A DNA stretch of 53,385 nt from Chitinophagales bacterium (GTDB lineage: Bacteria; Bacteroidota; Bacteroidia; Chitinophagales; Saprospiraceae): NCBI GenBank assembly GCA_013298955.1, contig JAAFJT010000024.1:1-53385 (forward strand), in the 5' to 3' direction. The translations under genes and the position numbers were made by a program. Positions 32,851 through 41,400 of this stretch are shown here, piece by piece (positions within the stretch are counted from its first letter, which is position 1; every line of letters starts with the position of its first letter). Under the pieces are notes generated by a model. The model did no database searches, was not told the origin of the DNA, and saw only the letters and a program-made list of their open reading frames with translations.

Positions 32851-34077
32851 ATGAATGATAATTCCAAACTTTGGAACTTAGGCGAAACAGCCGCTGGAGC
32901 TGGACTCAAAAAAGAACTTGAAAAGAGTCTTTTGATTGGTTTGATTCACGGCGGGCAATCCGAAACGCAAGTCCATGAATTTTTAGATGAATTAGAATTT
33001 TTGGCACTGACGGCGGGCGCGGTGATTCAAAAACGGTTTACACAACGATTGCCGCATCCTGACAGTCGCACGTTTATTGGTTCGGGCAAGGTCGAGGAAA
33101 TTCGACTTTATTTAGAAAAACATGAGGACATTAATATGGTGATTTTCGATGATGATTTGACAGGCAAACAGGCAAATATCCTCGAAGAATCGCTAAAAGT
33201 CAAGATTTTGGATAGAAGTAGCTTGATTTTGGATATTTTTGCGAGTCGCGCACAGACGGCACAGGCGCGTACCCAAGTCGAATTAGCGCAAATGCAGTAT
33301 TTATTGCCTCGATTGCGCGGACTTTGGACGCACTTGGAACGGCAACGCGGTGGTATCGGGATGCGCGGGCCTGGTGAAAAGGAAATTGAGACCGATAGAC
33401 GGATTGTTCGGGATAAAATTGCGTTGCTGAAAGAGGAATTGATTATCATTGACCGTCAAAATCAGACGCAGCGCAAACAACGCGGTGCGATGATTCGAGT
33501 GGCTTTGGTCGGCTACACGAATGCAGGCAAATCGACTTTGATGAATACGTTGAGCAAAGCGGATGTTTTTGCTGAAAACAAATTGTTTGCAACGTTGGAT
33601 ACGACGGTGCGCAAAGTGGTTTATGAAGCCATGCCTTTTTTGTTGTCGGATACGGTTGGTTTCATCCGAAAATTGCCGCATCACTTGATTGAAAGTTTTA
33701 AATCGACTTTGGATGAAACTCGAGAAAGTGATATTTTGGTGCATGTGGTGGATGTTTCGCATCCGCATTATACCGAACATATTGAAACCGTTCATAAAAC
33801 GTTGAAAGAATTAGGCGTGATTGATAAACCGATGTTAATGGTTTTCAATAAGTTAGATGTCTATCGCAAGACGTATTATGATGATATGTTGGATGAACAA
33901 ACCAAAAAAGATTTGGAAGCCGAATTAAAAGAAAATATGAGTACCAAATTCCATTGTGATAATTTGTTTATTTCGGCAAAAACGAAAGAAAATTTGGATG
34001 AGTTGCGCCAAGTCTTGATTCGGATGATTAAAGAACAATATGTGATTCGATATCCGCATCAAGCAAAACAGTGGTAG
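32851..34077 (+). CDS. hflX: ribosome-associated GTPase HflX
   Basis: A 408-residue GTPase. The N-terminal HflX domain (about 20-185) includes the glycine-rich block RQRGGIGMRGPGEKEIETDRR. The G domain begins at about 200: VALVGYTNAGKSTLMN (G1), LFATLDTTVRK (G2), LLSDTVGFIRKLPHHLIESFKSTLDE (G3 DTVG), MVFNKLD (G4), SAKTKENL (G5). HflX binds the 50S subunit and splits stalled ribosomes under stress. The frame extends upstream to 32719 through the palindrome, but MNDNSKLWNL at 32851 is the sensible start. It is followed by an unusual 155-nt hairpin. Confidence 0.96.
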   Translation: MNDNSKLWNLGETAAGAGLKKELEKSLLIGLIHGGQSETQVHEFLDELEFLALTAGAVIQKRFTQRLPHPDSRTFIGSGKVEEIRLYLEKHEDINMVIFDDDLTGKQANILEESLKVKILDRSSLILDIFASRAQTAQARTQVELAQMQYLLPRLRGLWTHLERQRGGIGMRGPGEKEIETDRRIVRDKIALLKEELIIIDRQNQTQRKQRGAMIRVALVGYTNAGKSTLMNTLSKADVFAENKLFATLDTTVRKVVYEAMPFLLSDTVGFIRKLPHHLIESFKSTLDETRESDILVHVVDVSHPHYTEHIETVHKTLKELGVIDKPMLMVFNKLDVYRKTYYDDMLDEQTKKDLEAELKENMSTKFHCDNLFISAKTKENLDELRQVLIRMIKEQYVIRYPHQAKQW

Positions 34078-34175
34078 TGCATTACGCCCTAAACAACTTA
34101 GGAAAAGAACTTTCAGTACTTAAGTTTCGCTGAAATTTTTTCAAAAAAAGTGTTTTCTGTTTGAAATAGGCGCAC

Positions 34176-34330
34176 AACTTTCGCAAAGCCTTTTTTTAAT
34201 AAAATTTGTTTTAAAAACATCAAAATTAAGTTTTTATCAAAAAGGAAAATTTTCAATTTTCCTTTTTGATAAAAACTTAATTTTGATGTTTTTAAAACAA
34301 ATTTTATTAAAAAAAGGCTTTGCGAAAGTT
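34176..34330. repeat. 155-nt near-perfect palindrome
   Basis: Arms of 76 bp pair without visible mismatch around a 3-nt loop (34252-34254). The left end is AACTTTCGCAAAGCC and the right end its complement at 34316-34330. The arms are AT-rich and do not share sequence with the other repeat families of the window. It sits about 100 nt after hflX, and transcription through it would give a very stable hairpin in either direction. Confidence 0.95.
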
Positions 34331-34475
34331 TTTTCATTTAAAAAAAATAAAATCGTTTAAATACCAATGATATTAATGATAATTTAACCAAAAAAATCAA
34401 CATAAATTTGTCTTTTTAACGTCTTAATCCAAGAAATTTGTTCTAATTATTGAATCACTAAAAATATCTTAGGCT

Positions 34476-35009
34476 TTGAAAACATATCAAATCGTAGCTC
34501 TATTTTCAATTTCCCTTCTTTTCGGCGCGGCAGCCTGCACCCCGAAAACGAATAAATCCACCTCTACGGCTACGGTCGTAAAACCCAAACCTGCAACACC
34601 CGCTAAAACAGTTCCTAAAACGGAAAAAACACGCCCGATGTTGGTCGATTTTCGCCAAACGGACGAGTTAGAATCCGTTTTGAAACGCGCCAAAGCCGAA
34701 AATAAATTGGTTTTTGTAGATTTTTACACGTCTTGGTGTATGCCGTGCAAAATCATGGAGCAAGGCGCGTTTGTCGATTATGATTTGGCAGATTTTATGA
34801 ATAAGAATTTTTTAAATGTGCGCGTCAATGCAGAAGATGGCATTGGCAAAACGCATAAAAATAATTTTTTGGTTTTCGCCTATCCAACCTTGCTTTTTTT
34901 GAATGGTGACGGCACCGAATTAATGCGCAATGAAGGCTCTTGTTCGATAGAGGATTTGAAAAAAATGGGCAGAAAAGCCTTATGGAAGCAAAAAAATCCA
35001 CAGAATTAG
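34476..35009 (+). CDS. thioredoxin-fold lipoprotein
   Basis: A 177-residue protein with a lipoprotein signal peptide (FGAAAC lipobox, Cys21), a proline/lysine/threonine-rich linker (about 22-55) and a thioredoxin-like domain. The active site is SWCMPCK with Cys88 and Cys91, and the cis-proline is in the FAYPTLLFL segment. It probably acts in thiol-disulfide exchange at the cell envelope, like other DsbD-gamma or TlpA-like proteins. The start codon is TTG: a stop codon lies six bases upstream in frame and the signal peptide begins at once, so no ATG is possible. A strong terminator follows at 35029-35065. Confidence 0.88.
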   Translation: MKTYQIVALFSISLLFGAAACTPKTNKSTSTATVVKPKPATPAKTVPKTEKTRPMLVDFRQTDELESVLKRAKAENKLVFVDFYTSWCMPCKIMEQGAFVDYDLADFMNKNFLNVRVNAEDGIGKTHKNNFLVFAYPTLLFLNGDGTELMRNEGSCSIEDLKKMGRKALWKQKNPQN

Positions 35010-35028
35010 ATTGAAAATTCGAGCAGAA

Positions 35029-35065
35029 CGGGCGGCAAGTTTCAAACTTGCCGCACGTTTTTTTT
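35029..35065 (+). terminator. intrinsic terminator after the thioredoxin-fold gene
   Basis: GCGGCAAGTTT and AAACTTGCCGC (11 bp around a single C, so the actual loop takes some A/T pairs) followed by ACGTTTTTTTT. It stands between the convergent thioredoxin-fold gene and the ATPase/nuclease pair and may serve both. Confidence 0.85.
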
Positions 35066-35088
35066 ATCAATAAACCGAAAATTACATT

Positions 35089-35553
35089 TTAACGAATCGT
35101 TTCATCAGATGGTTTAAAAACACACTTAATATTTTTAACATATAACGCTCGCCCATATTTTTTGCGAAACTCTTGTTTCATTTTATTGATAGCAGGACTA
35201 TTACTCGGGCTTTGGGATGAAACGATAAAACCAATACAATTATCAAGTACCGTTGGAATATGCTTCGTCAAAGTAGTAACAATTTGTTTATAGGCTTTAT
35301 CAATATCACGCCCTTTTAATTCGACGAAATAGAAATCATCGGTCTCGCAGCGATGGAAAACCCAATCGCATTTGAGCGTTTCACTATTGGTAATGTGACA
35401 ATCATCAATTTGAATACGATAAAAAAGTTCTCCTTTTTTTTGTAAATCCTTGATATCCAATTCAAAAGTAGCTTTGTTTTCAGAAACAACGGTTTTGGAA
35501 TCAATACAAAGGTCGTCTATATCAAACTTTTCTTGTAATTCACTTTTGGTCAC
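35089..35553 (-). CDS. putative PD-(D/E)XK nuclease-like partner of an ATPase
   Basis: A 154-residue protein of no family that I recognise. Its centre reads CDWVFHRCETDDFYFVELKGRDIDKAYKQ: Asp63, then Glu78-x-Lys80 in a beta-strand, spacing and context typical of a PD-(D/E)XK nuclease core, followed by a helix with a glutamine. Several cysteines (52, 62, 69, 106) are close to the core. The gene overlaps the upstream ATPase gene by four bases (ATGA), so the two are translationally coupled and should act together. Coupled ATPase plus small effector pairs are a common layout of anti-phage systems (for example Septu, Gabija-like or PARIS). I infer such a role, not a known type. Confidence 0.6.
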   Translation of the reverse strand: MTKSELQEKFDIDDLCIDSKTVVSENKATFELDIKDLQKKGELFYRIQIDDCHITNSETLKCDWVFHRCETDDFYFVELKGRDIDKAYKQIVTTLTKHIPTVLDNCIGFIVSSQSPSNSPAINKMKQEFRKKYGRALYVKNIKCVFKPSDETIR

Positions 35554-36752
35554 GGGGTCGCAATTTTAAATTCAAGATCTAATAATTTATCGTAAATAGC
35601 ACCCAATTCATTGCTAACACTATCTAATGGGGTCGCATCTATGTTTTGAAACACTTCGTCCCGCAAAGATTCCACCTTGCCATCTGCTACAAAATAGACA
35701 GCCACATCATCAAAATCTAATAATTGCGCCGCAGGAACTAAGGCATAAATGGCTTTTGCCTTCTCAGGATGTTTTTTAAGGACATTTTTCGCCTGAATTA
35801 AATTACACAAAGTGGTCAGTACATAAGGACTATGCGTCGTGATAATCAATCGATTATCTCCTTTCGTACACTTTTCAATCAAAGAACATACTACATTTTT
35901 TTGCGTCGTTGGATAAAGATTCAGCTCTGGTTCTTCAATGATAAATTGATACTTTTGCTTTGGATTAATGGTTTCCATTAAAACTTGCAAGGGCACAAGG
36001 GATTGAATTCCGCTTGAAGCCTTATAAAGTGGAAAGGAAGTCGTTGAATTGCCCAACGAAATTCGATTTTCGTCATATTCATCTTCATCATAATGGAAGG
36101 TTATGTCCAATGGATAAACAGGAATTTTCTTTTTTAAACTCCGTTTATCATTGAATTTTTCAATAAACCCACCTATGTATAAATCGTCAAAATCATGTCC
36201 ATGTCTCATAAAACTTAACAAAACCCTTTCCGCAGGAATGTATTCCGCTTCCAAAAAAGAGAATTTCAATTCACTTTTTGCTTTCCGCAATTCGGCGGCA
36301 TATTGATTTCTTTCAATACCTAATCGGGTTGCTTGTTCATAATTCTCTTGTTCAAATGCAGTGCGCGATGCTATTTCTAAGGTAACTTGTTGTGTTTCTA
36401 AACTTTTAATCTCTTTGATTAAAGTTTGCAATCGTTTATTTTGATAGGCTAATTTCAAGTTGGATTTATCAAAATAAATGGAAAAATCTTCATTATTAAA
36501 TTGAATTGTGGATTGGTTCGGTTGAAATTCATCTAACCCAAAATAGGCAAATTCCTCCTGCCACCATGTTTTGGAACGGCGTTTTTTACTTTCGTTTTCT
36601 AAAAAAGTATAACGGCGCAACATTGCCACTAATTTCGCCAAAACACTTTTACCACTGGCTTGAGTGCCAATGAACACCGTGACTTTGCGCAATTCTAAGG
36701 ATGCCATTTGAATGGGTCCCAAATTCTGAACTATCAGTTTTTCTATTGCCAT
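35550..36752 (-). CDS. AAA/ABC-type ATPase (RecF/SMC-like), first gene of an ATPase-nuclease pair
   Basis: A 400-residue P-loop ATPase of the AAA_15/AAA_21 group. Walker A is GTQASGKS (29-36), a coiled-coil-like insert covers about 95-170, the ABC-like signature is SSGIQSL (246-252), Walker B is IIEEPELNLYP (271-281) and the H-loop is TTHSPY (305-310). Such ATPases dimerise on ATP and control an effector. The C-terminal 80 residues (FVADGKVESLRDEVFQ) are not a Toprim domain, so this is not an OLD or GajA protein. The effector function would be in the overlapping downstream gene. A -7 element at 36787-36794 is 35 nt before the ATG. The segment lies between palindromic repeats, which fits a mobile defence cassette. 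Confidence 0.85.
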   Translation of the reverse strand: MAIEKLIVQNLGPIQMASLELRKVTVFIGTQASGKSVLAKLVAMLRRYTFLENESKKRRSKTWWQEEFAYFGLDEFQPNQSTIQFNNEDFSIYFDKSNLKLAYQNKRLQTLIKEIKSLETQQVTLEIASRTAFEQENYEQATRLGIERNQYAAELRKAKSELKFSFLEAEYIPAERVLLSFMRHGHDFDDLYIGGFIEKFNDKRSLKKKIPVYPLDITFHYDEDEYDENRISLGNSTTSFPLYKASSGIQSLVPLQVLMETINPKQKYQFIIEEPELNLYPTTQKNVVCSLIEKCTKGDNRLIITTHSPYVLTTLCNLIQAKNVLKKHPEKAKAIYALVPAAQLLDFDDVAVYFVADGKVESLRDEVFQNIDATPLDSVSNELGAIYDKLLDLEFKIATP

Positions 36753-36786
36753 GTTTTCTATATAATTAATGATTAGAATCTATGGG

Positions 36787-36794
36787 CAAAGATA
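36787..36794 (-). promoter_or_regulatory. -7 element of the ATPase/nuclease operon
   Basis: TATCTTTG on the minus strand matches TAnnTTTG; there is no obvious TTTG at the -33 position. Confidence 0.5.
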
Positions 36795-36911
36795 GTTTTT
36801 TTGGATAAAAACTTAGATTCTTTTGAATTGGATTTTTTTGGATTCTTTGCTCTCAACCTCCTCTTTTTGGCGGCGATACACAAACTTTTGTCACTTCTTC
36901 GCAGTTGCCAG

Positions 36912-36977
36912 AACGTTATACTATATTGATTTTCAATATAGTATAACGTTTGGAGGGTTTTAAACCCTCCAAACGTT
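36912..36977. repeat. double palindrome sharing an AACGTT junction
   Basis: 36912-36950 is AACGTTATACTATATTGA plus its complement around TTT. 36945-36977 is AACGTTTGGAGGGTTT plus its complement. They share AACGTT at 36945-36950. The second core equals those at 3209 and about 4944. It lies between the ATPase and metalloprotease genes. Confidence 0.85.
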
Positions 36978-37048
36978 GTTACCAATAATTTAAGTTTAAC
37001 GACTTGCAATATCCCAAAAATTTTATAAATCCAGCAAATACAAGTTTC

Positions 37049-38044
37049 TTATCGTTGAATGTACGCATTTCTCGAACCACCTGTTGCCAGAGTTGCCTGC
37101 ATCCGCATTTTTTGACCCGCAGAAAAGAAATACATGCACGCATCATCCGTATAATCCATATAATTCATGGTCATTTCGACGGGACTACCTGTACACGTAC
37201 TTTGATGTCCTGCTTGCGGACAACCGTAATTAGACGCATTATGGAATGGCGTATCATTGACAAAATCGTTTCCACAAGCCGCATCACCCCAAATATGGCG
37301 CAAATTGAACCAATGACCGACTTCATGCGTCAACGTTCTGCCTTGATTGAAGGGCGCAGCAGCCGTCCCCGTATTGCCAAAGGCTGTGTTGAGGCAAACA
37401 ACACCGTCTGTTGCTGTTGCGCCGCCCGGAAATTGGGCATAACCCAATAATCCACCGCCCAAAGTGCCAACCCAAATATTTAATTTGGTTGTTGGGCTGA
37501 TTGCGTCGGAGCCACCCAAACTGGCTTTTTTAATGTCATTGGTGCTGGAAGAGAACGATTTTTTAGTCGTTGCTTTGCGCACGACTTGCGTTAAAACGAA
37601 ATTAATTTCACAATCTGCTGCTAAACCTTTGAAAAGAGTGGGTATCTGAACCGCATCTGCATTGGTTTTGCGAAAATCAGCATTCAAAATAGCGATTTGT
37701 GAATTAATTTGGGCATCGGAGATGTTGCCTGCCGCCGTCCGATACACCACATGCACCACCACAGGAATCGTCACGACTGCCCGCGCCGAAATCGTTTGCG
37801 GGTACTGCGCTACAAAACGAGTGGTGAAATCCTCAATAGATTGTTGATTTTTTTGAAATACAGGGTCGATTGCCATCAAATTTTCATTGTACGTGTGGGC
37901 GGCACATTGACGGGCAGTCGGTTGTTCGGCGGCTAAGGTTGGTTCATCGGTTAATTCAACCGTTTCTTTTTGGCAACCAACCAATAAAATCATGGATACG
38001 CATCCAAGACAAATACAGAGTTTGATGAAATGTAGCTTGTTCAT
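37049..38044 (-). CDS. M43-family (pappalysin/cytophagalysin) zinc metalloprotease lipoprotein
   Basis: A 331-residue lipoprotein (lipobox LLVGC, Cys24). Residues about 90-330 form a metzincin domain: IPVVVHVVYRTAAGNISDAQINSQIAILNADFR, the usual opening of the Bacteroidota M43 family, then the zinc site HEVGHWFNLRH (His240, Glu241, His244, His250) and the Met-turn MNYMDYTDDACMYFF. Four cysteines near the active site (AACGND, YGCPQ, STCTG, DACM) probably form disulfides. It is anchored to the envelope and would degrade proteins at the cell surface. It carries no T9SS sorting domain, unlike many relatives. Confidence 0.93.
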   Translation of the reverse strand: MNKLHFIKLCICLGCVSMILLVGCQKETVELTDEPTLAAEQPTARQCAAHTYNENLMAIDPVFQKNQQSIEDFTTRFVAQYPQTISARAVVTIPVVVHVVYRTAAGNISDAQINSQIAILNADFRKTNADAVQIPTLFKGLAADCEINFVLTQVVRKATTKKSFSSSTNDIKKASLGGSDAISPTTKLNIWVGTLGGGLLGYAQFPGGATATDGVVCLNTAFGNTGTAAAPFNQGRTLTHEVGHWFNLRHIWGDAACGNDFVNDTPFHNASNYGCPQAGHQSTCTGSPVEMTMNYMDYTDDACMYFFSAGQKMRMQATLATGGSRNAYIQR

Positions 38045-38192
38045 AATAAAAATTTGTTTTATGTTAAAAATAATGCTAAAACAACTCTGTTCAAGGTGTG
38101 TCTGTATTGCAAAGTTACAATTAAAAAGAATAAGATGTTATGGTAAAAAAATTATTTTTTGAATATTTATTTTTTGAATTTGATTCAAATAT

Positions 38193-38225
38193 AAAAAAGC
38201 CCCTCAATGCGCACACCGAGAGGCC
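38193..38225 (-). terminator. terminator of the first giant T9SS gene (distal)
   Basis: On the minus strand GCCTCTCGGTGT...ATTGAGGGGC followed by TTTTTTAT. The block from here to about 38257 is nearly identical to 44611-44670 after the second giant gene, so the 3' flank was duplicated with the gene. Confidence 0.75.
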
Positions 38226-38418
38226 ATCCCAAAAACCGATTTAAAGCATATTTCTTTTATAAAAAATCCTTTTCTCAAAGGCGGTTTTCGGTATCATCAT
38301 TTCATTCAAAAAAACAATTTTAAGGCATTTTAACAATTTAAAACGCCTCAAAATCGCACTCTTTGAACTTTAATTTTTTTGTTTTAGTCTTAAATCAGCA
38401 CTATAAAGGGTTAAAAGA

Positions 38419-38452
38419 GGACAAAAGTGATAAAAAGATACCACTTTTGCCC
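38419..38452 (-). terminator. hairpin directly after the first giant T9SS gene
   Basis: On the minus strand GGGCAAAAGTG pairs with CACTTTTGTCC, 18 nt after the stop codon, then CTCTTTTAA. It belongs to about 200 bp present here but absent after the paralogous gene. Confidence 0.65.
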
Positions 38453-38469
38453 TCCCCAAAACCTTACAA

Positions 38470-41400
38470 TTACTCAATAATAATCATCTTCTTTGTTGCA
38501 GTATTGTTGCCGCTTTCTAAGCGATAGTATAGTACGCCATTGGCATTCATATCCGTTTTCGTCAATTGCAATGCATTGTAACCTGCTGTGTAATTGCCTT
38601 CCACGATTTTCACCAATTTACCTGTTACGTCATAAATCGTTAAAGTCGCTTTTGCCGATTCGGGCAAGTTGAAACCGATTTTAGTCGTTCCGTCAAATGG
38701 ATTCGGTTCGTTTTGGTATAATGCAAATTCACTACCTGATACTTTGCCATTGTTGAATTTCAAATTCACACTGAATGATTCGCCTGTTGCATTGTAGCCT
38801 TCTGCGTAAGTCAAGTTCGAGCCAACTGTTAAGATTTCGCTCAATTTGCCATCGCGTTTCGCACGGAAAGTCAATGTTAAGACATCTGTTTCGACATTTG
38901 CCTTGCCATCCCAACTCATTGTAACCGCATTGTTGAATACACCAAAGTTGCCCTCAGCCATATTCGGCAATTGACCTGTTACCGCGATTTGGTCTGCATA
39001 ACCGTTTGCCAAATTCAACGTTCCTTGAACACCTGATACTTTGAAATCATCCGATTTTAATTGAACCGTATAAGTTTTACCTGCTACCAAGTTCAAATCA
39101 TCTGTTTTCAACGTCACCGTACCTGCTCCACCGCGAATGTCTAAGCCTGCTAAACCATTTGCGGTTGCACTACTATTTAAGTCACCCACTTTAATCCCGA
39201 TAAAATCAGCTGCATTATTGCCGCGTGCTGCATTCGTCACATTGACGACTTCTGGGAAGTCTTCAGCAAGCGGATTCGTTGCGCTGCGGAATGCATACGT
39301 TTTGTTGACAAATCTCCAAGATTGTACATTGTTCGGGAAGGTCGGAGCCAAATGTAATACTGCCCGACGTAAAGCAATCATATCGCCTGTATTCAATTCT
39401 CTATCACCATTTACGTCTGCCGCAATGATTTTGAACGGAGAATTTAAAACTTCTGTACCCAAAATGTGGCGACTCATCAATGCAATATCGTAAGTCGTTA
39501 CACCATTCAATGGATTATCCACTCTTTCACCACGTACGGCGTAGTTTTGCGCCGTCGTCAAACCTGACAAACTGAATAAACCATCAGTCCGTGTCGTTAC
39601 GGAACCTGCTAATTGACTACCATTCATGGTTGCCTTCACAGTTACATTTTCAACATTGGTACGCGCTTCTGTTTGGATACCGCCATTGATGCGTGCTACA
39701 TCGCCCGCAGGTCCGCAAGCACCCATATTGTTTTGCAAAGTAACAGTTGCTAAACAGAAATCGGCATTGCCAATGTTGCCATTTGACGGATTTCTGGATT
39801 CATCCACTGCCCATACTTCTACTAATACGGTATGGCTTGCATTCGCTGTGTAATCATTACAAGTAAACGTAATCGCCCGATTCGCCGCAGCCGCAGGATA
39901 ACCTTGACCTGCACCTTGTCTGCGAACCCGTACTTTATTTCTATCAATTGCACAATTGTCTGCTATCGAATTGATAAATTCGCTCGCCCAAACTTCGATT
40001 TGACCACCACCGCCAACATTTCCTGTTGTAGGCATGATTTCCGCATTGATATTTGAACACGTAATACCCGGTTTTTTGCAATCTCTGAACCGAATTTCAT
40101 ATTCATCATGTCCAGAATTACCGCATCTATCCGCTAATGTCCAGTTAATTTTGTACGTTACATCATATGGTAAAGATGGAATATCAATTGCGTTTGTCGC
40201 GCCACTGTAACTCATCACTACTGCGACTCCTGCGGAAGCAGGTACAATCGGTAAGCCATCTGTCCGAACTAAGGTCCAAGAGTAAGTTAAGCCTAATGTA
40301 CCGTTACCGCCTTCGCATTGGTCTGTACCAACCAACGTGTGTGTATAACGCGCACTACAATTGCCACCTGTACCGTAATCACAAATTTCTAAGTTATCTG
40401 CTTCTTCTGATACGATTGGTGCAACATTATCAACTACTTTGATGGTTTGTGTGAAACAAATAATACCATCTGCATAAGTCCAATGGTCTCTGTTGGTTGG
40501 AAGTAAAGAATTGTTTCTTACACCAGAAGCATATATTTTTCTAATATTTTCTCTGACAATTAAATCATCAGCAATATCCCCTGTAAATGAATTAGCACTA
40601 AAATTATAAATATCAGCATCTCTAAATTTACGCTCTTTAAGTTGGTCCCCAGTGCGGCTTGTCTCGCCTGCTGCTATTCCTACATGTAAATTATCCCAAG
40701 ACGGTGCATTACCATTTACGGCACTATTCCAGTTTGGATTGCTATGTTGGTCTCCTACCAAAGGTTGTCCAGCTACCTGTAATACAGGTCTTCCGTAACA
40801 GCTTACATTTTCTGCAGCATTGTTCGGATTGTAACGGCACCAGTCAATAACACGGTATTTACGTAAAACTTTGTAGCAAGAGCCATCGCCCGAAGCATCA
40901 GGGAATCTATCTGAAACTTCTACCGCGATAACACCACAACCATTGTTTTCAATATGTCCATCCTTATCACGCGAATTTGTCAACATTGCATTTTTAGCTT
41001 GTTCAGCCGTACGGACTCCGCCAAAGCAACTTGCAATGGTATCATCTGGAAAATCCACTGTGAAATCAGAGATACCTTTAACCGTAATCAACTGAGTACA
41101 TGGTAAACTTCTATTGTCAAATTTATCCGTTACGACCCAAGAACGAGTAATTGTACCTATTTTACAATTATTCAAAGCGAATTGTGCAGGTAATTCGTCA
41201 ATGTTTGCTGAACAGTTGTCATAATACGCTGGAGTACCGTAATTCGACAAATCCCAAAGGTTCGCATAAGTATTGCAATTAATATTAAGAGGAGCAGGTG
41301 GAATACAAGTTGGTTTCATTTTGTCTTCTACCAATACTTGTACCATACAATCATTGTAGTTACCCGCTTCGTCACATACGCGCATCACGACTTGAATCGT

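Noticed and set aside
35550-36752. Assignment of the ATPase to the OLD/Gabija GajA family
   Set aside because: The C-terminal part lacks the Toprim acidic motifs, and the protein is too short (400 residues).
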